From assembly GCA_963971425.1 (NCBI GenBank), contig OZ020514.1:28756602-28820601 (forward strand): DNA of 64,000 nucleotides. The letters are read 5' to 3'. A program made the translations under genes and the position numbers. Below the pieces are notes generated by a model. The model saw only the letters and a program-made list of their open reading frames with translations. It made no database searches and was not told the DNA's origin. Each line of letters starts with the position of its first letter. The first letter of the stretch is position 1. This document shows, piece by piece, positions 1 through 10,794 of the stretch. This DNA is from Bryoerythrophyllum caledonicum (lineage: Eukaryota > Streptophyta > Bryopsida > Pottiales > Pottiaceae).

Positions 1-974
1 GTCTGTCGTCTACCACTGGTGGATAACTAGAGCTTGGTTTTGGAGCCAAACCCGGAGGTGGGCCCATTCTTACAAATTCCGAAGCCCTAGATCTAGGCCT
101 TGGTATAGCGACCTGAGGTCGATAGACTGTAGGATACGTACCCACATACGGCTGCTCCATATAGTGCACCGGTTCTGGTGCCCTTCATATTGTTCCAATC
201 GTATGGACTTGACCTCCTGGACCTGCTCTCATGCCGTCGGTTCACAGCGTTGGCATGGCTCCCATTGTATTTAAAGGCCGCCGATCCATGTATTCACATT
301 CCTTTGGGCCTGGTGGTCGGGATGAGTCTCCCAACTGCTCTGGAGGGCCGATTTCTGGGAAATATCTCCATCTTCCCAACGGGTCTGGTTTTGGTGTTGC
401 CGTTGATGGCTCCGCCGCGGAGCCATCTATATCTCCTAAGGTATCTGGATCATTGGCCAACATGCTGACATTTGCTTGAACCGGCTCCCATTGGTGGTGG
501 AGTATGCCTTCGTGGACTCCAAACTCCCTCCGGTTCATCTCTGGTGCTTCCTCTGCTTCTCTGTTGTCCTGCCTTGTCCACATCGGGAGCTTTCCTAGAT
601 CTCCGGGCCCGTCTCGCCTTCTGTTGGGCAAAGTGTATACCTCTTGTGATGAGATTTTGCCAATAACCTCCATGTCGATTGGATGTCGCCGGTTTGTTGT
701 ACTCTCCTCTGAACTCGGGTTCCGGTACCCTGTAGTGTCCTCTGCTTTTGTTTTCTACCCTAGAATCCTCTGTGGAATTCGTCTCCTCTCTTGCTGTGCT
801 TGGAATCTTCGTGCGAGCTCTATGTCCAGACCTCATAGTCTCCCTCCATCCTCTAGCAGGTACTGCCAGTGTATGTTGTGATTTCTCTATTGTATCCCTC
901 CAATAGTGTGCTTCTCCAGCACTCCACTGTATGGTCCTCCAGTCAGTTACCTCCTTCGGTATTGCTCTTGTCAC
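1..974 (-). pseudogene. gag-like region of a minus-strand LTR retroelement (partial)
   Basis: Reading leftward, two overlapping minus-strand frames (974-450 and 673-242) encode a hydrophilic protein rich in Arg, Glu and Pro, and a third stretch (242-1) continues as a Pro/Tyr-rich sequence. The frames do not join, so at least one frameshift is present, and there is a TGA in the last stretch. I see no recognisable domain such as a capsid, zinc knuckle or protease. The assignment to gag rests only on position: it lies downstream, on the minus strand, of a primer-binding-like site at 2911-2928. Any pol region would lie left of the window. It could instead be an unrelated low-complexity ORF. Confidence 0.35.
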
Positions 975-2910
975 CTACACATGTTCCGATCTTTGCCACT
1001 GTCATGTTTCTACACCCAGATCACCCCACTCATACCAGTAGTCAGTAGTACAAGCTCGTCATCCACGTTAGGTTCTTTCTCGGTTCTAGATCATTTGTTC
1101 TGCTGTCAAATATTCCTTTGCCAACCTTCTCCCTGGAATAACACTAGTCCAGCCACTGCTTCTTCTTTTGTTCATTTCCTACTGGATGTCCGGATCTGAT
1201 TTCCAACTACACCCCTTTCTCCTTACCTAATTCCTTTGAATCTTAGGTCTCAGTTCTGCCCTAACTATTCTCAACTGGTTTAGGTTTGCTTCTCTAGTTT
1301 TTCTTTCCGCCATACACATTTGTTGCTTTTGTTGTTTGTTCTTCCTTTTTATGGTTTTTATGTTTTCATCGTAATTTTTAGTGAATATCCAGTAGTCTAA
1401 TACATATCTAGGATTATATTCAAGTCATGTCTTAGTTTTGTTCAAGATTTTTACTGGTATATCTAGTAATTGTCCAGAATTTTTGTTAATGTTCAGTTAC
1501 TGCCTACGTTCAATTACTGGTATTTGTTTAACATCCATAGATGACCATCATCCAAACAACATCCCTCTTTCATCTCATTGTTGCAGAACTACAAAATGTT
1601 TGGATCTGGAACTTACCTCAGTTTCAATGGACTATCCCCCTCTTGACGTAGGATCAGACCTCTGATCCAGATTTGGACAAGTTTTCGCCGCACTCAATCT
1701 CCTCCAGTGTATGGTCTCCCAAGCCACTGCTCCAAGGTTCCAGTGCCAATACCCGGGTCATAATAGGTATTCGGAGGTCATAGTCAGCAGTGTTGGGCGC
1801 GTGGCTGTCAGTCTGCTGCTGAGGTTGAGGTGCAGACACGTATGGCTCCCAACTAGAGAAAGACAGTATGCCGCTATCTACACTTGGGGCCCTTCCCTCT
1901 ACGTGTGGAGAGTCAAAAGGCAGTCTTCTAGACTAATGCAATGCCAAATCTTGGATCGTAATCCTGGAAGTCTCCCTATACCGTGGGGTAGGTCGGGGAA
2001 GACTCAGATGAGGGTGATATGAGTCTCAACAGTCTAGATGTCGTAGGATGCCCTGCTGAAATTCTTCAGGTGTGAGATGGTCACAGCCGGAGGGGCTGTT
2101 TAGGGCCGTGTAGAAGGCTTCTTCCTCCTCAAAGCCCTAGTAGCGGCGCTTGCCAACGTAATGGTCAAAGTGCGCAATGGATCGTTCCAATGGGAGCTGC
2201 GCCTCACTCTTAAACTCTTTGTTTGTCCTTGACCCCATCCACCTTGAATGGTCAATCCTTTGTGGCTGCTACAGATTTTGCAGAGACGTCACAAGTGATG
2301 GAAAATCATATCCATCTCTGGACTGGACTGTACTATAGGATATCCTCAGGATATCCGCCGGACTTCACTTGAGTAGGATCTCTCCAGGATCTCTGTTGAT
2401 CTTCATTGCTGCAGGGTATCTTCAGGAGCTCTTCTGGGGCATCACGGCAGCCGGATATCTCCACGTTGCTTTGTTGAACTTCACTACAACAGGATTTTAG
2501 CAAGATCGCTGCTAGTCATTACTGCTGCAGGGTATCCTGAGGATCTCTTCAAGTTGTACGACAGTAAGGTATGACCTGGTCGTTGCTAGTCGTCACTTGA
2601 GCAGGGAAGCACGTGGATATCTATCGGTCGTCTTCTATCTGTGTCTGTCTGTGGTTGTCTCTGTCTATGGTTGTCTATGTCTATTTGTGTCTGTCTGTGG
2701 CTGTCTATGTCTGTCTGTGGCTGTCTGTGTCTATCTGTGACTGTCTGTGTCTGTTTGTGTCTGTCTATGGCTATCTGTGTCCGTATGTGTCTGTCTGTAT
2801 TGTCCACAGCTGTCTGTATGGTGTTGCTGCCGCTTGATCAACTACCGCCTGCTACCCTCCAGAAGGTTGCGGTCTTGCGCTGCGGGTCAACAAGAGCCTC
2901 TTGATCCGAA
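975..2910 (-). other. retroelement leader/untranslated stretch, no gene seen
   Basis: No reading frame here looks like a real protein; those present are short and of low complexity. On the minus strand the stretch lies between the primer-binding-like site and the gag-like frames, so it is probably leader or decayed gag sequence. Direct repeats built on AGGATATC and CTGCAGGGTATC are visible around 2330-2560. Confidence 0.35.
2636..2812. repeat. TGTCTG/TGTCTATGG microsatellite
   Basis: About 175 bp of interspersed TGTCTGTCTG, TGGCTGTC and TATGGTTGTC units. Several frames are open because of the repeat. They are judged non-coding. Confidence 0.85.
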
Positions 2911-2928
2911 CTTATGCATGGTCGCCAA
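2911..2928 (-). other. primer-binding-site-like sequence
   Basis: The minus strand reads TTGGCGACCATGC directly next to a TG..CA LTR edge. The same 13 bases occur at the primer-binding site of the intact element at 44228-44240, which supports the call and shows that both elements use a similar primer tRNA. Confidence 0.6.
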
Positions 2929-3477
2929 TGTTAAAGGGTGATTTCACCTAAAAATAAAGTGAAACATCTTCTCTACGTTCGTTCCAACTGTAGTTCCAAG
3001 CAATAAGACACAAGTCAAGGATCTGACTTGTATTGAGTCTAAAACCTCATATTTGACCTAGATCTGAATCTAGACCTGAATTCAGGGTTAGTTGGGACTT
3101 TGTTTCTGTAGTTTTTCTTAAGTTTAACGCACAGATTTGATGTTTCCGCACTCGATTACAACAAATCAGACCATATCCACAACAGATCCGGGCTTGATTT
3201 TAACTCTAACATGCTAGATTTTATTAGGGTTTTGTAGATCAAGCTAGATCTATATTAAATCTAGTGTATTTAGGCCAGATCTACAATACCTACAACCAAG
3301 TTGCACCATAAATGCTCTTCTAACCACCAGATCTACTCACACATTCATAACACTAACACAAACACACAAGAAGTAGAATCAAATTCATGCTTTACTTCCT
3401 CAAACCTTCACAAACCTCTTCCATACTCACTACAACTTCAAATCCTAGCTCTCTAACCACACGTCTACACTAACTCA

Positions 3478-3535
3478 AACACACCAAGAGAGATCCACAC
3501 ACCAAGAGAGATCCACACACCAAGAGAGAGGAGAG
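3478..3535. repeat. short tandem repeat (CACCAAGAGAGATCCACA units)
   Basis: Three near-perfect copies of an 18-19 bp unit, followed by a GA-rich tail. Confidence 0.85.
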
Positions 3536-3639
3536 GAAATTTTTTAAAAAAGCCTCCAAGTCCTAGAGGGTGCTCTCTACTCTTTCCAAACCCTAATCTG
3601 CCCTAATGGATGAAAGGTGTCCGGATGGATGACATCCAT

Positions 3640-3735
3640 GTCTGGACAGTTTCATCCAAAGTTCATACAGTTTCATCCACTGTCATTCACGACAGTTTCA
3701 TCCATTGTCATTCATGACAGTTTCATCCACTGTTC
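3640..3735. repeat. short tandem repeat (TTTCATCCACTGTCATTCA units)
   Basis: Three to four imperfect copies of a unit of about 26 bp containing CAGTTTCATCCA and GTCATTCA. Confidence 0.8.
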
Positions 3736-4242
3736 GGATTCATCCACTAGTTTACTTTTTAACCATAACTACTTAGTAACTTCGAAAAATTACTACCGGG
3801 ACCTTACAGTAAGCCTAAATCTCCGGTTAACATCTACACATCAACCACAATGGATCTTTTTCCGTCTCCACAAAATGGTACTCCATCACCATAGATTTAA
3901 GAAGAGAAAGTATACTAACAGAATATACTCTTCATGAAAGAGAAAACAAGACGATGAGCCAACTAAGGCTCATCTATTAAGTAACCACTAACTCTTGAAC
4001 TTAAAATCCTATCCTATCTACTGGAAATCCGGAAAATCCTATCCTATAAGTAAAAAGGATATTATTCCTAGAAACCCGGAATTCAAAACTCAGATCCAGA
4101 ATTTTTGGATTTGAGATCTGGTGTTCTCGGATCTGACTAAAACCTAGTTTAGGGTTTCCTTTAGCCTATGGTGTGATAGCCGAGTGCAACCGTGAGCCCC
4201 ATCATTAGTCGCTATCAAACTGAAAACACTAGAAGACCCTAT

Positions 4243-5384
4243 CTACGGTGTAACCTGGTTCTTCTTCCTACCGCTGCGGCGCATAGGGGTTACCTCTACT
4301 CGTGCTGCGCTGGTTTCCGGACGTGCCGGAATGGTAGCTGGCGGCTCTCGGACGGAGGCAGGCGCCTGCTCCTTCGGTCTAGAAGGTGTTTCTGGATCTT
4401 CTGCTGTTACTGTCCCGACTGGTGGAGCAACTATCCGGACTTGAAGATTTGTAAGGTCCCAGAAGCTTCCGCTGGGGTTGACGTCCATGGGCATCGCTAT
4501 AGAGCTTTCAGGTAAAGGGGCCGTCCTCAGTGGATTCGGAGACGGAGACTCTGACGAAATCTGGACGGGCAACGGGGATATCTACAAGGGGCTCCTGGCA
4601 TCTCTTGCCACTTCTGAATACTTTCCGTGCTCGGGAAGGCCACTCCATTCAAGCTAATTGGAGAGTTGAAATCCGGAGTCCCTACGAGGTTGTTTAAGCC
4701 TCTGGTAGGGATCTGAGGTGTGTCGGTTGCAGGTATGGGTGGAGAGCTCGTTGTGGGTCTCGGCGGAGATCCGGCTGCCGGTCCGGATGGGGATCCGGAT
4801 GGCCTTCTTGTGGATCCGGATGGCCCTCATGTGTCCGGAGCCTTAGGTGCTACTTCCGGAACTGGAACTTCTGATGTTGGTGGGGCTGCGGTAGTCAGAT
4901 TCTTCACAAGCTCCTGCATCTTGCTCCAAGTGCCCTCCATCTTCCGGCTGTGGTGTAGGAGAAACCGGATGATCTGCCCTTAGAGGAGCTTCTCGTTCTT
5001 CTCTAAACTTTCCGTGTAAAAAAGGGCCCTGTTGACGGTGTCCATTGGGAAATCCAAAGCTGCGCGGAACTTTATCAAGGTCTGAGTGGTTGCTCGGACC
5101 TTTGCTTCCGCCACAACTCTCGTTTGTCGGGCGGCATCTCGCGCAGCTTCCGCTTCCTGCACTTGCTTCCAGAGCCGGATGTTGGTCTGGGTGAAGTTGG
5201 CGTTTTCCTGCTCCAGCTTCTTGATCGAACCCTCCCTAGTCTTCATGTGCGCGAGTCGTGGAATGAGGTCATCGAAGTGTTCCGTCCCCACCTCTTCCAT
5301 GATAGCCAGGATCATGGCTGTCCGTGCCCGGATTTCTCCTTCTTGGATCATTAGAAATTCAAATCTACAATAGAGTGATTGCAA
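4243..5384 (-). pseudogene. coiled-coil plus Pro/Ser-rich protein, broken
   Basis: Reading leftward from 5384, about 130 residues are rich in Glu, Ala, Lys and Gln with a heptad-like pattern (coiled coil). A TAA follows near 4980, then the same frame continues into a Pro/Ser/Thr-rich tail with a TGA near 4830. The C-terminal part (4572-4243) is in another frame, so there is also a frameshift; it ends in a basic RRSGRKK patch. I recognise no catalytic domain. The gene ends just before the LTR-like region at 2929-4190, the place where the large element in this window carries its own coiled-coil ORF3. It may be the ORF3 of a second, neighbouring element, but that is inference. Confidence 0.5.
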
Positions 5385-6143
5385 TCTCCTTTATGCTATA
5401 CATTAAACACAAACCAAAGATACGAGTTCCACTACATATTAGTAGAAATTTGGATGACCACATTCCATACACTTCAATTGAGTTCAAGGTAAAGTGTGCA
5501 CGATCTGATGCAACCGTAGTGGAAAAAATACCTCATAAATACATCAACTCGGCTAGAGCCAAATAGCACATTGCCATTATATCACTATCACAAATTGTGA
5601 AAGGAAGATAAAGATAGAACGCCCCTATAGAAGAGGCAATTTATGACGTCGTAATATTGAAGGATGAGAATCAAACATGATATTTTGACCGATACTCAAA
5701 ATACAAAATTAAGAACACCATGCCAAGAATTTAGCAAGTATTGACCTAAACGGTGAATCAATTAATACTAAATAGGAATTATTAGCATTCCAAATATATA
5801 GGAATTATTAGCATTCCAAAAAGGATTGGAATGCAATAATCTATCAAATTATATCCAAAATACCTAACCATACTACATGAAATACTACTCATCACAATTT
5901 GCAATCCTATGAAATCAAAGTCTATAGATTTGGGGCTATTATAATTAGGAAGCAGCTAGTCTTGCCAAGGACTCCTTAATGATCTCTATTTGTCCCCTCG
6001 GAATTTTTGTGGTTGGCTATTTTTCTTCACCGCAACCTCCATTTTTAATTTTGGTCTTCGATTTTCAAGCAGTCAAAATAAAATTGATATTCTCCCACGT
6101 CATGGCTACCCCCTTCTCAACTGTCCATCAAAGGTTGTCATCT
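5385..6143. other. AT-rich intergenic sequence, no gene seen
   Basis: AT-rich sequence with a short repeated GGAATTATTAGCATTCCAAA near 5775-5820. No coding or structured feature was recognised. Confidence 0.6.
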
Positions 6144-8251
6144 CTATTCCAATCTTTGATGGAGAACTAACTCCGACGATGTTCGCTGCCAATGATTAAT
6201 GAATCCTAATAGTTCCTTCAGCACCTCCGGGAAATGCCGCATTGAAGAAGGCTGCAATGCATTGGGTTCTCCACAAGGCCACAATGGCCTTCCTTTAGAA
6301 TCCTCCTGCCACAATTTAATACTAGCGCCTTCTCCTCCCTTTGGAAGCAATTGTTCATCATGACAAAAAAATTTATATTTCATTACCTGGAATTGAATTG
6401 CGTCCAAATCAAACTTGAACTTGTGAGCTCTTGTATGACCTTGCAAAGCTTGAGTATTGTCTGAAATTGAATCTCCAGAGGACTCTTTAAAGTCCAGAAC
6501 ATTTTAGATTAGGTGCAGGATTGTGGAAACTGTCTCATTTGTCATGAAGGACTTCATAAAAAGAGAGATGGTTGGAAAACTCTCCTTCCTTAATGCCATG
6601 CTCCAACAACCAAACAATGCATCTATATGGTTGTGCATATAACCAACTAGCATGAAATTCACACATACCTTGCGGAAGATGCGTTTCACAACAAGAAGAG
6701 ACCTCAAACAAAAAACAATCCTATTCTTGATATCACCTAGTGCATTGTCTATCTGCACATCCAAAATTGGAGGCAAAGGCTTTTGCGAACCTAATTTTTG
6801 GAAATTGGCCTAAAGGATCCAAACTAACGTGTGCGCTATGTAACACCGCTTCATACAATGGATGAGAACAAGATTTTGGAAAGAGTTGCCGAGATGACAA
6901 TTTTAGAAGGCTCATGAAGGTCGCGTAATAGTTTAGCAAAGGACCCGACCGTGTAATTGGCATCGTGAGAGTAATGATCGAGACCGTAATGCGCTTAGCA
7001 TTGGTCTAAATGACCATGTGCAAGCATGTCAGTTATTGCAAGAGGCAACTTCATAAGACCATGTAAGTGGTTTGTCTTATGTGAAAAAATTGGTGAGATT
7101 TTCTTTAAGTTGTCCATCTTATCATGCATAATAGTTACAACCTCTTGGGGCGACGATTTTGATTAAGAACGGTTTTGATAGTACAAGTCTCGATGTGCAA
7201 AAGAAAAATCAATGTGAACTTGCATCTTCTTTTGCCACAACAATGATGCATGTGTTCCATATTGAGTCACCTTCTTTTGGTCCTAATATTTGTGACAAAT
7301 ACAACACTTGTCAAAATGATTTCTTCCCTTCTTTACAAAGAACTCAAGGAAGCTCACGTGCCATTTCTTACTCAAGTTTCAGGTTGAGATTGGGGGCAAT
7401 CTACAATCTACAAGGTCCTCATTAAGTAGCAAAAATTAATCCTTCTACTTAAAACTTCGAGGAAAGACCTTTGCATTAACATTTTTGACAGTGGGGAGAA
7501 CACAAGACTTATAGGGCATGTGGTTGGCATGCCTCTCAAGGATGGCCCCAAGAATAGTAGTAGCTATAATGGTATGACTTCTAGGCTTTTCCAAGGCATT
7601 GTTACCGTGGTATTGAGCTGCGTACTCAGCAACAACATTATTGGCATTGCGATAGAAAGTACTCAAATTCAATTCGATAATTCTCATCCCCGCAAACGAG
7701 CATATGTCTACCGCCCTCTAGGGTCACAACCTTTCTATTTGCAAGGTTTTTGTGAAACTATCTATGAACGTCAAATTTGATATGATATCTGAATTGCACG
7801 ATGGTCTCATTGTACATGCGCATCCGCAAGACTTTTTTTTTGCCCTAGGGTAGAGTAGGACACAATTTTGGCTACAGCAATTGATTGACTCGTAGGTCAC
7901 AAGGAATTGAACTTTCCTAAAAATAGGAGGACAAATCTTTTTCAAGGAGTGGTTGTAGGAGTAGATGATTCCTCCTAAAGGTCTATTTTTCTCACGTTTC
8001 TATGCATGGTAAACCTCTCTAAGGTTGTGATTCAAGTCTAGACTTATTCCATTTAAGAAGACTTGTTTAATAGGCCAAGTTTCAAACGAGTACCTCCATT
8101 CATCAGTAGCTTCATTTTCAACAAACGTTCTGGACACTTGGACTACAACAACTAATTTGTGGAGAGGATTATAATAACCTACAATTGCACTTGACCTCAA
8201 ATTGCAAACCAACCCCTCTGCGATGCGGACACCATTTGTATTGTAAAGCAC
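6144..8251 (-). pseudogene. decayed DUF7869-type gene (relic copy of the family at 16.2-19.6 kb)
   Basis: Five minus-strand blocks line up in order with the better copy at 16.2-19.6 kb. They are 8251-8000 (matches the segment containing VTVLDVF), 7945-7724 (a CC..xC motif), 7687-7445 (HGN..KPR followed by NH/AD..MP), 6963-6504 (VQIDNALGDIKNR and VGYMHNHIDALF, matching LQLDNSAKDNKNQ and VGHIHEDIDAYF) and 6446-6144 (FKF.., KLWQEDSKGRP). Each block lies in a different frame, with stops between, so the gene is dead. GH-H-ED-ID has decayed to GY-H-NH-ID. The family is known from plants and animals as proteins with the DUF7869 domain. A transposase-like role is suspected from its repetitive occurrence but is not proven. 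Confidence 0.7.
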
Positions 8252-10794
8252 AACGGTAGTCCCAACTCAAAGGCGACAAGGAACGACATCAAATTCAGGC
8301 ATATGGATTCGTGGAAGCGTCAACATGAATTTTATCCTCCTTCAAACAAGACATCTTGTATTGCAATAACAAGAAGAAAAAATGATATTTTAGAACGGAA
8401 AGGATGACAAAAGGAAAAACCAATAAGTTGAAAGCAAAGTGCAAAATTCACCTCTATAACAAGGTATGAGACGAGATTAGGAAAGAAAATATCATATGTA
8501 ATCATTTTCAGCCAGACCGTTTAGCTTGGGTCGAGCTTAATTGTAATTGTCATATAATGGTTAAAATAAAATCCAACTATTTTGACTTTAAGGTGAAAAT
8601 TTTGAATATGGTAGTTTACCATATCCCAAGTTATACAATCAAACTGATTATTCAACTGACAATTTAGCTCCACTCAAGCTAAATTGTATCAACAATATGA
8701 AACATGACAGCATATCAAGATTGGGGCTTGCTAATCAACAATAAAATAAATAACAACAAAGTTTGAAACCAGATCAACTATCATGATCTCATTCAAGGTT
8801 AACCATATAGCTCAATCGTGCTAAAGCGTTAGTCTACTCATAGCTAACAATAAAGCTCGAATCGAGCTTAATTGTTAGCATCTTTATGGCTATTTGTTTA
8901 GCTCTAGGTTGTCACATACATCCAAAATCCAACCTCTCTGGACGTCTCGGACGTCCGTTCCTCCAGAGGCGTCCGTCCCGACATTCAGAAGTGGATGAAT
9001 TGGTGGTCATCCAATTTACCCTACCCGGTTGCTGCCTAGTCGCCTCAACATCATAGTCTTTGAAGTGACAAAGAAGGGATTAACTCTTAAACACCGAAAC
9101 AACCAAAAAGTGGTTGCTGGGATGATATTTTGAGGATGATTATTGCTTTGAAAGGTCAATTCTCATCCAATTCTTCGATGAGAGTTTCTTGTATGTGTAA
9201 GTACTAGATGCTAATGAAACTTGCCTCATTAAGGTAGTCATGTTATATCTAAAGAAGTATATGTTTCTGACATGGATCTCAATGAAGTCTAATTGATAAA
9301 ATTATCCCTCTAGATCTAAATCTGAATTCAAGTATTTGTATTGAAATTATTTTATTATTAGTTCAAAAAGAAAGTGATGTTTATGAGGTCTAGTTTGCAT
9401 TCTAGTTTGAAATTTCAAAAAATACTGATAATTGGATAAGTTATCACGATTTGAACTTTGGGCCTACAACTGGTTTTCTAGTTTTTGCTGAGCACAAAAG
9501 TTTTATGTTCACCACAACTTCTATCCTTAAAATGTACATCTTTGGTGAAATTTTCAAAGTATGGTTAAGTTTTTTGAAATTAGTACCGTAGATGGTCATT
9601 GCTAAGAGCTTTTTGTGAGTCCATTTTTTCCTAAATTTGATATTTTATGAAAAAGTTATAGGGTTTTGAATTTCATATGGAGACGCCGGGTACGTCGGGC
9701 AACTCGAAAAACTTTTGCTAGGACAATCTATTGAATGTGAGATTTTCAGTTCTAGCAAATAATATTATTTCCTTTCATATTGTCAAAAATAATCTCCTGC
9801 TTAAAGAAGAAAATAAATAATAATCTAAGTCAAACATTTTTGCACATTGTCACACTTTGTTGAGCAAGTTACCAAAAAAACTTTTTTTTTCCTATAAAAC
9901 CTAGAGATTTTCATATTTCTTACATTTGATTTTTTCTACAACAAGATGTGGTGTAAAAATTCTCATTGACCATTTGGTTTATCATTCTAAATCATATTTA
10001 CTTCACAAAAATATAAAAGCTGCATTGGCAATTTTTGAACCTCCACTCCTTGTACATTTGTTATAAATACGCTTCACTCTTTATCTTCCTCTAAGACTTG
10101 GTATGCAAGGAAATAACATTATGATTAACATAATGGTAATGTTTTTAGACCTTCTGTAGTGCAAAATTTTGACACCAAGTGTAGTCAAAGTATGCTCATC
10201 CACTCAAAATAGAGAAGAAAATGAATTGATATCTCTTCTTCAAACACTAAAATCTTTCAATCCGTGCAATCAAAGTTTACCAAATTTTGTGAGGATGTTA
10301 ACAAATAAGTCTTTATTAAGATCCTATGGTCTGATATAGAATTAAAAGGTTATGATTATCTCATTACTCATTGTACTAGAACAAGCAGTTTTGAAGTGTT
10401 TTTGGTGTAAAAATGCGCTATCTTGGCCTCCTCCAACTTTGCCTGCGTTGCACAATCAGTTATCTTCTCAAGGCGCCCTTGCTCAAGTTGTACCTCTAGT
10501 TTGTTGATGATTTGGTTGCAATATTCCTTGTAGAGCGGTGGCAAGGAGGGCTTCTCAACACATGCTTGCACCATTTTACTATTTCATGTTGCTTCTTGAA
10601 GGGAGCATTGAACATTGGATGCTTAGAGAGTGAAAATACTGTTGTAGACTACACGCATCTTGTGTACCATGGCTTTGTCTGTTGCACAGGTTTCCAACAA
10701 TGGGGGGAGAAAGAACAAGGAAAGATTGACTCGTTTAGACATTTAAGGCCTTTGGAGCTCTAAGAGGAAGTTGAAAGGGAAGCCCTAACTTCTT
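8252..10794. other. non-coding AT-rich sequence
   Basis: No reading frame with protein-like composition on either strand. A GC-richer patch at 8935-8990 contains repeated GGACGTC/GACGTCC elements bounded by CTCTGGA and TCCAGAG, which could fold. Otherwise I see nothing. Confidence 0.6.

Larger units (their letters stand above)
2929..4190 (-). mobile_element. probable 5' LTR of the minus-strand element (outer edge unresolved)
   Basis: The plus strand begins TGTTAAAGG at 2929, which is the minus-strand LTR end (..CCTTTAACA) abutting the primer-binding-like site. The region is non-coding and AT-rich and contains two short tandem repeats. I could not find the other terminus or a second copy of the LTR inside the window, so the right limit is only an estimate that stops before the coding sequence at 4243. 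Confidence 0.4.

Noticed and set aside
178..881. Plus-strand ORFs of 60-125 residues
   Set aside because: They overlap minus-strand frames with better protein-like composition and are Leu/Ser/Cys-rich shadows.
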